Shown: positions 1 through 7,630, numbered from the stretch's first letter. The stretch is DNA of 64,000 nucleotides from Shewanella frigidimarina (GCF_003797125.1 NZ_RKKE01000006.1:124001-188000); one strand, 5' to 3'. Translations and numbers: made by a program. Notes: generated by a model not told the origin, from the letters alone.

Positions 1-1
1 A

Positions 2-49
2 GCTGAGGTTACTTTTACAAAAGGCGTTTTCTCAGAAGATAAAGAGTGA
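2..49 (+). CDS. possible C-terminal end of a gene entering from the left edge
   Basis: One frame is open from the window edge to a TGA at 47-49 and gives about 15 residues (AEVTFTKGVFSEDKE). It may be the tail of a truncated upstream gene, but 15 codons are too few to identify anything and the open frame could be chance. No terminator is visible directly after it. Confidence 0.22.
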   Translation, partial: AEVTFTKGVFSEDKE

Positions 50-287
50 CAAGAAAAAACAATTAAGCAGAGGGTTAATAAGCAACGTAACATTAATATC
101 ATCCATAATATTCAATACAACCAATTGGATGTCATCCTAAAGATGATAAACAGTAATAACAATCTTTATTTTCAAATAGATAGCATATGCATTGACACAT
201 AGACTTTGGGTTTTAGCTAATAAAATTAATCGTGACACCTGCAGTTAATCTGTAATTCATGATGGTACTTTATCGTATTGGTATTGG

Positions 288-470
288 ATCTTGAAGATGG
301 ATATAGCTTGCGTGTAATGCGGGTTTTGAATCTCTATTTCCCCCCCAAAAAAAGGCCTTAAATTTGTCGATTTGGCATTTGGTCTTGTATCTTGAAGAGG
401 GATAGCGATCTTTTATAAAGAGGAACCCAGGGCTTAAATCTCTATTTTTCGCCCAAATAAAAAGGCCTTA
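288..470. repeat. two imperfect direct repeat units beside the att site
   Basis: Units at 288-360 and 389-470 both start with ATCTTGAAGA and share AATCTCTATTT followed by a C-rich run, an A-rich run and AGGCCTTA. The second unit contains GAAGAGGGATAGCGAT, which resembles the tRNA-Ser 3' end in the att repeat (GCGGAGGGATAGGGAT). They may be decayed footprints of earlier integration or duplication at the tRNA 3' end. The resemblance is by eye only. Confidence 0.4.
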
Positions 471-494
471 TCTTTCGATAAGGCCTTTTTATTT
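455..494 (-). terminator. displaced intrinsic terminator of the tRNA-Ser gene
   Basis: A strong hairpin (stem AAGGCCTTATC / GATAAGGCCTT, loop TTTC) is flanked by A and T runs, so it can work on either strand. On the minus strand it lies just beyond the left copy of the tRNA 3' end. It was therefore probably the original terminator of tRNA-Ser before the 3.4-kb element separated them. Confidence 0.7.
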
Positions 495-525
495 GAATGT
501 GGCGGAGGGATAGGGATTTGAACCC
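495..525. repeat. distal att repeat (31 bp, copy of tRNA-Ser 3' end)
   Basis: These 31 bp are identical to 3933-3963, which covers the 3' end of the tRNA-Ser gene plus five bases beyond its CCA. No complete tRNA follows here, because the match stops after TTGAACCC. This is the standard outcome of tyrosine-recombinase insertion into a tRNA 3' end. Confidence 0.85.
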
Positions 526-738
526 AAGAAATCAGCCACAAAATAAAATTAAAATTCATTATAATCAATAACTAATCGTAAAATCACATCTCAGATAGTG
601 AACATTCGTAGTTGATATATGACATTTAAATATTTATTGAGTAGGTTGTCAATGATTAACGCCCAAATTTAGCGCGGAAAGCCACGCAGCGGGTTGACGT
701 CGCAGCCAGCGCCTTTTGCTGGTGATAAAATTTTTTTG

Positions 739-1476
739 TTATATTTCAAATCTACGAAGCTTAAACTCAAAATCATCGTCAACCCTGATACGCTTAACCA
801 GATTTGATCTATCAGGCCGATATTTTCTCCAATCCCATTCGCCATCTAAGAGTACAATATTAACTAGTCCAAATTTTTTCATATCAGCTTTAGAGTAATC
901 AAAACCAACAGTTCCTTTACCAAAAAAGCCCAGAGTGGAGTCCAAGAAATTAAATTTAGACTGGCCGTAAGTAGCTAGTAGGTTATCGACTGCGATATCT
1001 GCGTAAAAATCAGTTTCCTTTTTACGCATTAAAGTTATGTAAGTGTTGAAAGCTTCACGGTGCTCTTGATCGACATGCCAATTGGATTGCCAAGCGCTAC
1101 CATGCCATATCAGAATCGAGTCTTTTCTTAAGTACTTCGTATTGGCAGCTGGTAATACATAGTTAGCACAAGAAGAAGCGCATACTCTTGTGACCTCAAC
1201 ATCCAAATTATTATCTCTAACCCACTGACCTAAATTCATTCCGGCACCAATCTCACCGCCCTGGCTCGAAATAATCAGTCGGTTTGGCTTGAATTCAGCA
1301 GCCCTAAACAATGAAAAAATCACATTATTTGATGTTTCAGTTATTTCACCTTGATAAATCAGGTTTCCATCTTCTATACCAACAAAAACTTCAGGATTAT
1401 GGCGGCTTTCACTAGCATCTTTTAAACTGGTACAGCCAACAACCAGAAAAGAAAAAACTAAAACTAAATGCTTCAC
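739..1476 (-). CDS. periplasmic ClpP-fold lipoprotein (COG3904-like)
   Basis: 245 residues with a GTG start preceded by a perfect AAGGAGG. The N-terminus is a lipoprotein signal (lipobox VVGC, Cys15), so the mature protein should be membrane-anchored and face the periplasm. The body resembles the ClpP/crotonase fold. SSQGG (about residues 70-74) fits the oxyanion loop, CASSCA (about 99-104) fits the nucleophile-serine region, and WHG (about 124-126) fits the catalytic histidine. It is like the family of predicted periplasmic ClpP-like proteins. It is the only cargo gene in the tRNA-Ser element. Its substrate is unknown, and protease activity is inferred from motif positions only. Confidence 0.6.
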   Translation of the reverse strand: MKHLVLVFSFLVVGCTSLKDASESRHNPEVFVGIEDGNLIYQGEITETSNNVIFSLFRAAEFKPNRLIISSQGGEIGAGMNLGQWVRDNNLDVEVTRVCASSCANYVLPAANTKYLRKDSILIWHGSAWQSNWHVDQEHREAFNTYITLMRKKETDFYADIAVDNLLATYGQSKFNFLDSTLGFFGKGTVGFDYSKADMKKFGLVNIVLLDGEWDWRKYRPDRSNLVKRIRVDDDFEFKLRRFEI

Positions 1477-2438
1477 TAATCCTCCTTGAAATATAACGAG
1501 ACTGTAGAATAACTCTAACAGCCAAATTCAATTAAAAAACGAGCTCCTGAAATCAATCCTAAACCCTTTTAAAACACTAGGTAATGCATTTGGAACCCAT
1601 AATAAAGGCTGTTTTTCTGTAAAATGAGTAATTCTACAGCCTCAACAGCTTATTAAAGGGCCAAATAAATTTAAAGTCGGCCGTTTAAGTTATTGATTAA
1701 TATCATCCTACATTTGCTATCTTATTGAAGTAAAGCAATTAATTGTGCCTAACAGACAAAAACAAACCGAGGTTGCGCTTAAAGTAGAGTTTGTGGTCAC
1801 CGCCAGAAAAATTAAAGGCATTAATATCAGATGATTACGATTTTTCTATTTTTAATACGATACAACTAAAGAACGATTTTAAATCGTTTTTTAGCGTAAA
1901 TCGATGAAATCCCATTATAACTGTACATAAAAACAGTGCGTACCACATAAAAGTGTACATATTGATTTTATCTTTCACGCTTTTGACTTTTTCACATGCG
2001 CAGCATGTGGCTGTTGGGGTTAAGGGGTTCTCCCCTTGCCCGTAGATCCTATCCGACCTTTTGGAACAAAAGTGGGATAGGAGCGTACCGGGTTACGTTG
2101 TAGTCCCACATAATTGTGGGCTGCTTTTGCTTCGCACTCACTGAGTGCGAAGCGGTTTAAGTTGCACTCTTTACGTGAGAAGTTACGCGAAATTAACGCA
2201 AAAAAAGTGAAAGTTCGATTTCTCAGCAAGATTTATTATCGTTTTACGCCCATAGGATTTGATAAGTGCTGCTGATAAATGATGCCGCTGATAGGTTTCA
2301 TCATTTCTCAGGCTGATTATTGGTTCTGTGAGAGCAAATTTTGGCGTATAAAGTCACTCAGGATTTACTGACTGTTGTCATGATTAACGCTCTACAGTTG
2401 ATCTTTTCAGCAAAAATCCTCTCATATAATCCCACTTC
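1477..2438. other. gene-free interior of the element
   Basis: No credible gene is seen. A 69-codon frame inside 2020-2229 is made of inverted repeats and has no ribosome binding site. Notable content is an 8-bp inverted repeat followed by a T run at 1872-1890 and the hairpin-dense block at 1993-2153. The rest is AT-rich and featureless to me. Confidence 0.6.
1993..2153. other. hairpin-dense block, candidate oriT or regulatory DNA
   Basis: Five inverted repeats lie within 161 bp. They are CACATGC/GCATGTG (1993-2009), AAGGGG/CCCCTT with a 4-nt loop (2022-2037), CCTATCC/GGATAGG enclosing CTTTTG/CAAAAG (2048-2081), CCCACA/TGTGGG (2105-2120) and a 25-bp near-perfect palindrome GCTTCGCACTCA/TGAGTGCGAAGC (2129-2153). 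Next to the second hairpin is GATCCTATCC, loosely like the ATCCTG core of some relaxase nick regions. A transfer origin is a plausible reading in a mobile element without its own relaxase, but replication or excision control is equally possible. Confidence 0.4.
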
Positions 2439-3839
2439 TTATACTGGTAGAAATAAATTCAATGTGTAACTGACTTTATCCACCACTGGTTTGAGTGTTT
2501 TTACATCATATTGCTTGCCGTATCGTCCATAGGTGATGTTGTGATAAACGTGCCCGACGATTTGTGCCACCATCGACTCTTCTATTTGCAGTTGCTTAAG
2601 CTCATCAATAAAGGTGTGACGGAATGAATAGGCTGTTGGTCGCTTACCTGCGATAAAGTTAAGTTGGTCGAGTAATTTGCCAAATTCACGGCAGAACTTA
2701 TGTGACCAAACGCCATCACTACTAGGTTGGTAATGAAATAACGGGCTGTATTTAAAATAACTTCTTTTTGATGTTCGGTCAGTCATGATTTGGACGAAAT
2801 CAATAAAACCGAGCTCAATCAATTTTTGATGTAACGGAACGGTTCGTTTTGACTGTGCAGTCTTGAGCTGTTGGCTCGTGCCTTCATTGGTCACGTGAAT
2901 GACGCTGATACCATCGATTACGGTTATATCATTACTGTGTAGTTGACAAGCCTCTGAAGGTCGTAAACCGTGATACAGCATCAATAGTGTTATCCATTTA
3001 AAGTCAGGGTGTTTATCAATAAAGTCTTGTGATTGCAGTACGTATTTTAGTTGCTCTGGTTGCCAGCGTTGACGCGCTAAATCATGCCCAGTTTGATTAC
3101 TTGGCTTTGACAGTTTTACTTCATCAAACGGGTTGGCGGTGGTGTAGCGCATTAGTTTGCACCATTTAAAGAATTGCGACACCGCCGCTAAGTAATCTTT
3201 ATTACTTTTATGGCTTCGACCTTCTTCGAGCAAACAATCCTTGTATTCCATCGCCTCAGCGCTAGTGATGTCGAATACATCATCTAGGTGAGTTCTTTCA
3301 ATAAAGTGGCCTATACGTTGATTAAGCTGCTTTACCGTTAACACTGAGACAGACTGCTTTTGTTTAGAAGCAATAAATTTAATTAGTGCATCCGTTAATG
3401 TGACGTTAGCGACTGAATTTGTTTGTTTTTTACTATCCGAACTTTTTGAGAATGCCAAGTTTGTTGGTAAGGGATAATTGTCATATGTCGCACTATTATG
3501 TGCTAATTTCGTTGGCCGAGTGGGAATAAACTGAATGATTTCCCGCACTGGCTTAGCCTTATCATCAAGCGTATCAGTTACCCCAATAAAGCCTGCACGG
3601 GCATCATTAATCAATTGATTAACCTGTGTTTTAAACACATCTGGCATTGATTGTGGTGTTAAGTTGCTGATTAATGGCCGTAAGATACCCGCAACGACAA
3701 GATTACGGCCTATCGCGATTGAGCGCTGTTTAGTGAGCAAAGATACTTTGATGTCGGCAGCGAAGCCTTTATCACGCAGATAAGCAGGCAACACCATGCG
3801 GGTGTAATAGGTACAATTTGTGGCTCTGAATAGGTACAT
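2439..3839 (-). CDS. tyrosine-family site-specific recombinase (integrase)
   Basis: 466 residues. The N-terminus resembles the short domain common to these integrases (TYYTRMVLPAYLR, about 10-22). A SAM-like core-binding region follows (about 150-240). The catalytic domain shows LRPSEACQL (first Arg, about 293), a YSFRHTF box (about 408-414) with Tyr in place of the usual His, and GHVYHNITYGRY (about 430-440) with the His and nucleophile Tyr region. It lies directly beside the tRNA-Ser gene that carries the att repeat, so it most likely catalyses integration and excision there. A terminator at 3896-3925 separates it from tRNA transcription. It appears full length. Confidence 0.92.
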   Translation of the reverse strand: MYLFRATNCTYYTRMVLPAYLRDKGFAADIKVSLLTKQRSIAIGRNLVVAGILRPLISNLTPQSMPDVFKTQVNQLINDARAGFIGVTDTLDDKAKPVREIIQFIPTRPTKLAHNSATYDNYPLPTNLAFSKSSDSKKQTNSVANVTLTDALIKFIASKQKQSVSVLTVKQLNQRIGHFIERTHLDDVFDITSAEAMEYKDCLLEEGRSHKSNKDYLAAVSQFFKWCKLMRYTTANPFDEVKLSKPSNQTGHDLARQRWQPEQLKYVLQSQDFIDKHPDFKWITLLMLYHGLRPSEACQLHSNDITVIDGISVIHVTNEGTSQQLKTAQSKRTVPLHQKLIELGFIDFVQIMTDRTSKRSYFKYSPLFHYQPSSDGVWSHKFCREFGKLLDQLNFIAGKRPTAYSFRHTFIDELKQLQIEESMVAQIVGHVYHNITYGRYGKQYDVKTLKPVVDKVSYTLNLFLPV

Positions 3840-3895
3840 ATGTCTCAGTCATCCGTTTTGGGTCTGAGAATATGATTTTTCAAATGCTAGAAAGC

Positions 3896-3925
3896 AAAAA
3901 AGCCATTGATTATCAATGGCTTTTT
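3896..3925 (-). terminator. element-borne intrinsic terminator after tRNA-Ser
   Basis: The hairpin GCCATTGA/TCAATGGC has a 3-nt loop and is flanked by A and T runs, working on the minus strand immediately after the tRNA. It lies inside the inserted element, so it appears to replace the original tRNA terminator now at 455-494 and to insulate the integrase gene from tRNA transcription. Confidence 0.75.
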
Positions 3926-3932
3926 CACTTTA

Positions 3933-3963
3933 GAATGTGGCGGAGGGATAGGGATTTGAACCC
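3933..3963. repeat. proximal att repeat inside tRNA-Ser
   Basis: This 31-bp sequence is identical to 495-525. It spans the last 26 bases of the tRNA gene (T-arm 3' half, acceptor stem, CCA) and 5 bases beyond. Confidence 0.85.
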
Positions 3964-4027
3964 TAGAACGGGATAAACCGTTGCCGGTTTTCAAGACCGG
4001 TGCATTCGACCACTCTGCCATCCCTCC
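3938..4027 (-). tRNA. tRNA-Ser (anticodon UGA)
   Basis: Read on the minus strand, the gene starts GGAGGGATGGCAGAGTGG and ends TCCCTCCGCCA with CCA encoded. The 7-bp acceptor stem GGAGGGA/TCCCTCC is perfect. The anticodon loop CTTGAAA carries TGA, and a long variable arm (CGGTTTATCCCG region) is typical of serine tRNAs. Total length is 90 nt. Its 3' end is the integration target of the neighbouring element. Confidence 0.96.
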
Positions 4028-4366
4028 GAGCGGGCGAATAATATGACAATGACTGTTTTGTGTAAAGGGTAAATTGCAAATAATTTGTTAAGTGGTGATT
4101 AAACACTCAAGTTAACTGTAATTGGTGTATCGATATGGATTATTCGCTAACAGCTAAGCCTCTATAATGAGGATGAACACAATATGTGGCTTGAAGTGTT
4201 CTTAAACGAGCTCAACGGCAGTTGAATTGTGCTAATCAACTTAAGCTGACCATTTTTGTCATTTAAAATGTGATTAAACAGCTGATAGCGGCGACTTTGC
4301 TTGATTTGATTAGGCTTAATGTTTACCTTTACTGCAAGTAATTTTGCCAATGCCAAGGATAGCGAG
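4028..4366. promoter_or_regulatory. intergenic promoter region between tRNA-Ser and punR
   Basis: This is a divergent intergenic region for the tRNA (minus) and the LysR gene (plus). I cannot pick a defensible -35/-10 pair by eye. The 48 bases from an in-frame upstream ATG at 4319 are counted as leader, because the start at 4367 has the better ribosome binding site and fits the family N-terminus. Confidence 0.4.
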
Positions 4367-5269
4367 ATGCTTTCAGAACAAGCATTCGAAATGATAGATA
4401 TTGTTGCCCGTGTGGGCAGTTTTACCGCAGCAGCCAATAAATTGAATAAAGTACCGTCTGCGGTGAGTTATGCCATTAAACAGATTGAAGATGACTTAGG
4501 GGTGATATTATTTGAGCGTCACCATCGCAGTGTTAGTTTGACGCCAGCGGGTGAGCATTTTGTCGCGCAGTCGCGCGAGATAATGACCAAGCTTAATAAC
4601 ATTAAACGAGATACCCAGAAAGTGGCTAACGGTTGGCGCCCTTCTTTATCTATTGCGATTGACAATATGGTTCGTGCGGACAAAATCAGTGGTTTAATTG
4701 CTGATTTTTATCGCCACTTTACTGATATTGAATTGATTATTCGCTTAGAAGTTTATAATGGCGTGTGGGAAGCATTGTCGACGGGCAAAAGCGATATCGC
4801 TATAGGAGCAACCTCAAGTATTCCTGTGGGTGGCACTTTTAAGTCACGCGATATGGGAATGATTCAGTGGTCTTTTTTAGTGGGTAAAAATCATCCGTTA
4901 GCTAAAGCTGAACATGCGTTAACAGACGATGAATTATTACAATATCCGTCAATTTGCTTGCAAGATACAGCTCATAATATTGCCCACAGACCAAATTGGT
5001 TGTTAAATAATCAGCGTAGAATTGTGGTACCTGATTGGATAAGAGCAATAAATTGTTTTAGAGAAGGCTTAGGCGTGGGTTACATGCCATATCATTTGGC
5101 TGATATTTTTATTAAAGCTGGCGCGCTAATAGAAAAACAACTCGCCACCCCAAAGCAAGACACAGCCTGCTGTTTAGCCTGGAATAATGCCAATATGACG
5201 CCTGCTATGCAGTGGGTGTTAGATCACCTCGGCGACACCGAGAAACTAAAAAAAGAGTGGCTTAGCTAA
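4367..5269 (+). CDS. punR: LysR-family regulator, PunR-like
   Basis: 300 residues from the ATG at 4367, which has AAGGA eight bases upstream; an in-frame ATG at 4319 would add 16 unconserved residues. The N-terminal winged HTH (FTAAANKLNKVPSAVSYAIK) is followed by a substrate-binding domain. The sequence closely follows E. coli PunR (YdhB) as I recall it, including VPSAVSY, ANGWRP, DFYRHF, AIGAT, IPVGG, DMGM and a C-terminal KEWL. In E. coli PunR activates a purine transporter; no such transporter is next to this gene, so the target here is unclear. A palindromic hairpin follows the stop. Confidence 0.8.
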   Translation: MLSEQAFEMIDIVARVGSFTAAANKLNKVPSAVSYAIKQIEDDLGVILFERHHRSVSLTPAGEHFVAQSREIMTKLNNIKRDTQKVANGWRPSLSIAIDNMVRADKISGLIADFYRHFTDIELIIRLEVYNGVWEALSTGKSDIAIGATSSIPVGGTFKSRDMGMIQWSFLVGKNHPLAKAEHALTDDELLQYPSICLQDTAHNIAHRPNWLLNNQRRIVVPDWIRAINCFREGLGVGYMPYHLADIFIKAGALIEKQLATPKQDTACCLAWNNANMTPAMQWVLDHLGDTEKLKKEWLS

Positions 5270-5279
5270 GCCACTTTTG
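5256..5279 (+). terminator. terminator-like palindrome at the end of punR
   Basis: A perfect 20-bp palindrome AGTGGCTTAGCTAAGCCACT overlaps the last codons of punR and is followed by a short T run. It is a plausible weak intrinsic terminator before yccA. Confidence 0.5.
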
Positions 5280-5486
5280 CAAAATAAGTTTTTGTTAATA
5301 ACATTACTTATACAAACGTTTATGTTAAATTAGCGACTATTAAGATGATGTTTGTTATGAATTAATTTTTGTTTAATGTACATTGCTTACGCTATACAAA
5401 AGGATTTAGCTTCAGAGTGAAATATTTTTTTGTGAAAGATATTTTTCTCGTTGAGCAAATCATTGAGTTAACACCTGGAGACGATA

Positions 5487-6146
5487 ATGAATCAACAATC
5501 AGTTATATCACCTAGTCTATCGACTACTGATGTCAACAAAATGCTAAAAAACACTTATATGTTGCTGGCAATGACATTGGCATTTTCTGCAGTAACTGCA
5601 GGTTTAGCCATGGCAATCAACCTTGGGCCGATGATGTCATTAGGCTTATCGCTTGGTAGCTTAGTGTTATTATTCGTGACCCTTAAAAAAGCCGACAGTG
5701 CTGCTGCTATATTTTGGGTGTTTGCCTTTACCGGTATGCAAGGCGCGTCGCTCGGTTACATTCTTAACCATTATGCTGGTATGGCAAATGGCCCTGGCTT
5801 AATTATGCAGGCATTAGGGTTAACCTCTATCATTTTCGTATCGCTTTCAGCTTATGCGTTAACCACTAAGAAAGACTTCTCATTTATGGGCGGTTTCTTA
5901 TTTGCGGGTTTATTAGTAATGATCGGTGCTATGGTCATTAACATATTCGTTGGTAGCTCAATATTATTTATGGCAATGAATGCAGGTATTGCGTTGCTAA
6001 TGACTGGTTTCATTCTATATGACACTAGTCGTATCGTGAATGGCGGCGAAACAAACTACGTTCGTGCGACTATTTCATTGTACTTAGATTTTTTGAACTT
6101 GTTCATAAGCCTACTACATTTAATGGGTATTGGCAGCGACGACTAA
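5487..6146 (+). CDS. yccA: BAX inhibitor-1 family membrane protein YccA
   Basis: 219 residues and seven predicted hydrophobic segments spread over the protein after a short hydrophilic start. It has the family's C-terminal YDTSRIV motif (about 179-185). E. coli YccA is an inner-membrane substrate and modulator of the FtsH protease. The start is supported by TGGAG seven bases upstream. A strong intrinsic terminator follows at 6180-6208, so it is probably monocistronic. Confidence 0.88.
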   Translation: MNQQSVISPSLSTTDVNKMLKNTYMLLAMTLAFSAVTAGLAMAINLGPMMSLGLSLGSLVLLFVTLKKADSAAAIFWVFAFTGMQGASLGYILNHYAGMANGPGLIMQALGLTSIIFVSLSAYALTTKKDFSFMGGFLFAGLLVMIGAMVINIFVGSSILFMAMNAGIALLMTGFILYDTSRIVNGGETNYVRATISLYLDFLNLFISLLHLMGIGSDD

Positions 6147-6179
6147 TCGTCGATAGAGTTCATCAGCAAATTACGTTAA

Positions 6180-6208
6180 AATGACCCTACATTAGGGTCA
6201 TTTTTTTT
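6180..6208 (+). terminator. intrinsic terminator after yccA
   Basis: The stem TGACCCT/AGGGTCA with a 5-nt loop is followed by eight T. The T tract ends only three bases before the tusD ATG. Confidence 0.9.
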
Positions 6209-6211
6209 ATA

Positions 6212-6601
6212 ATGAGCAAATTCATCATTCAAGTAAACGGCAGCGTTTATGGCTCTACAGCCAGTTTTCGCGCGTTATCATTTTGCCAAAGCGCATTAGC
6301 TAATGGCCACCAAATTATCAACGTCTTTTTCTATCAAGATGGCGTAACCAATAGTAATGCTCTCACCTGTCCTGCATCTGACGAAATTGATATGCATTCC
6401 AATTGGCAATCATTGTCATCAAAACATTCAATACCGCTAACCAATTGTGTGTCTGCTGCGCTGCGTCGTGGTGTGTTATCACCACAAGATGCTACAGAGA
6501 ATGGTAAACCACAATGGAATAGCAGTGACGCCTTTACCATGGGCGGTTTGGGTGAATTAGTGGTCGGTATTGAACAAGCTGACAGGTTGATTAGCTTTTA
6601 A
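6212..6601 (+). CDS. tusD: sulfurtransferase subunit TusD
   Basis: 129 residues. Part of the TusBCD heterohexamer that relays sulfur from TusA to TusE for 2-thiolation of U34 in tRNA Lys, Glu and Gln. The DsrE-like fold is recognisable from FFYQDGV, PASDE and the active-site segment NCVSAALRRGV, where the cysteine (about residue 76) corresponds to E. coli Cys78. The start fits family length, but no Shine-Dalgarno sequence is visible because the yccA terminator abuts the ATG. It is the first gene of a tight tusDCBE operon. Confidence 0.95.
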   Translation: MSKFIIQVNGSVYGSTASFRALSFCQSALANGHQIINVFFYQDGVTNSNALTCPASDEIDMHSNWQSLSSKHSIPLTNCVSAALRRGVLSPQDATENGKPQWNSSDAFTMGGLGELVVGIEQADRLISF

Positions 6602-6620
6602 CGTATTAGTGGAAAAGACA

Positions 6621-6977
6621 ATGAAATCAATGGTAATTATGTTTAGGCATGCACCATTGGGTACCACCAGTACCCGCGAAGGGCTGGACTTTGCCATGCT
6701 CAGTGCCAGCTTTGAACAAGAAGTGAGTATTATATTTACCAATGAAGCGGTATTACATTTATTAGCAGGCCAAACACCTGAGCAAGCAGGATCTAAAGAT
6801 TATGTAGCGGCGTTTAAAGCGCTATCTCTTTACGATATTGATACCGTGTTGGTTTGTGCCCAATCAATGCAAACATTAGGAATGCAGCCCAATGACCTCA
6901 GTATTACAGCGACGGTGGCGACTCCAGAGGTTATTACTCAAACCCTGCAAGCCGCTGATGAGGTGTTAGTATTTTGA
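6621..6977 (+). CDS. tusC: sulfurtransferase subunit TusC
   Basis: 118 residues from the ATG at 6621, preceded by GGAAAAG. A GTG at 6609 in frame would add four residues and overlap this ribosome binding site, so ATG is preferred; it also matches E. coli TusC length (119). Recognisable motifs are APLGTTSTREGLD near the start, LLAGQ, and KALSLYDID. It is a structural subunit of the TusBCD sulfur relay. Its stop codon overlaps the tusB start (TTGA). Confidence 0.94.
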   Translation: MKSMVIMFRHAPLGTTSTREGLDFAMLSASFEQEVSIIFTNEAVLHLLAGQTPEQAGSKDYVAAFKALSLYDIDTVLVCAQSMQTLGMQPNDLSITATVATPEVITQTLQAADEVLVF

Positions 6978-7282
6978 TATTACATCATATCCAAACATCA
7001 GTAATGGCTGACAATGCCTTAAGTACGTGCCTACGCTATATTCACCCTACAGACAGTATTTTATTGTCTAGCGATGCAGTGAATTGTTTATTACAAACCC
7101 AGTGGCAACAAGCTTTAGCAGACGTAAAGCTGTTTGTGCTACAAGATGATGTTGTCGCTAGGGGTTTATTTGATCGCTTGATGATTATTTTAGCCAGTGA
7201 AGCTGCGGGCTCTTTTGATATTATTGATTATTCACAATTTGTTGAACAATCTTTGTTACACGAGAAGGTAATAACTTGGTAA
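6974..7282 (+). CDS. tusB: sulfurtransferase subunit TusB
   Basis: 102 residues, starting with TTG that overlaps the tusC stop in the string TTGA, so translation is probably coupled. The opening LHHIQTS and the C-terminal IDYSQFVEQ...VITW match TusB, the third TusBCD subunit. No alternative ATG near the expected N-terminus fits. Confidence 0.92.
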   Translation: MILHHIQTSVMADNALSTCLRYIHPTDSILLSSDAVNCLLQTQWQQALADVKLFVLQDDVVARGLFDRLMIILASEAAGSFDIIDYSQFVEQSLLHEKVITW

Positions 7283-7614
7283 ACTTTTTTGAATTTAATG
7301 GCCAACAAATTGAAACCGATCATCAAGGCTATTTAAAAAATGTTAATGATTGGCAAGAACCTATGGCCGCTGTGATTGCCGCCACTGAGAACATTGAGTT
7401 AACCGAGCAACACTGGGAAGTTATCCGTTTTGTGCGTGATTTTTATCTGGAGTACAAAACCAGTCCTGCTATACGTGTGCTGGTCAAAGCTATCGGTCAA
7501 CGTTTAGGAGCGGATAAAGGTAACTCTAAATACTTATATACCTTGTTTCCGATTGGCCCTGCAAAACAAGCAACTAAAATTGCAGGGTTACCCAAACCGG
7601 CAAAATGTTTATAA
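7276..7614 (+). CDS. tusE: sulfurtransferase TusE (DsrC family)
   Basis: 112 residues with a TTG start overlapping the end of tusB. TusE accepts sulfur from TusBCD and works with the MnmA-tRNA complex. The C-terminal arm ends KPAKCL, with the single conserved penultimate cysteine. The second upstream cysteine of sulfite-reductase-type DsrC is absent, which supports TusE rather than dissimilatory DsrC. The conserved QATKIAGLPKP arm is intact. A strong terminator at 7631-7666 closes the operon. Confidence 0.95.
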   Translation: MVNFFEFNGQQIETDHQGYLKNVNDWQEPMAAVIAATENIELTEQHWEVIRFVRDFYLEYKTSPAIRVLVKAIGQRLGADKGNSKYLYTLFPIGPAKQATKIAGLPKPAKCL

Positions 7615-7630
7615 CTGATTAGTACTGACA

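Larger units (their letters stand above)
50..494. other. gene-free stretch left of the integrated element
   Basis: I see no convincing gene in this AT-rich stretch. It contains a homopolymer junction of seven C and seven A near 340-356, the imperfect repeat units at 288-360 and 389-470, and the intrinsic terminator at 455-494. It is probably the sequence that lay downstream of the tRNA-Ser gene before the element at 495-3963 inserted. Confidence 0.6.
495..3963. mobile_element. minimal tRNA-Ser integrative element (~3.4 kb)
   Basis: The element is bounded by identical 31-bp repeats. It carries a tyrosine recombinase next to the intact tRNA-Ser, one ClpP-fold lipoprotein gene with a perfect ribosome binding site, and about 1 kb of non-coding DNA with a dense hairpin block. 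There is no replication, relaxase or structural gene, so it would need help to move between cells. It could be a mobilisable or satellite-type island, or a deletion derivative of a larger one. The boundaries are directly visible; mobility is inferred. Confidence 0.75.

Noticed and set aside
495..530. A second tRNA-Ser gene
   Set aside because: Only the last part of the tRNA matches; the D-arm, anticodon and 5' acceptor strand are absent, so it is an att repeat.
2020..2229. 69-codon minus-strand frame in the integrative element
   Set aside because: It consists largely of inverted repeats, has no ribosome binding site and a composition unlike protein; the DNA structure explains it better.
6208..6213. 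TATAAT as the promoter of tusDCBE
   Set aside because: It overlaps the tusD start codon and would begin transcription inside the gene; the conserved TusD N-terminus requires the ATG at 6212.
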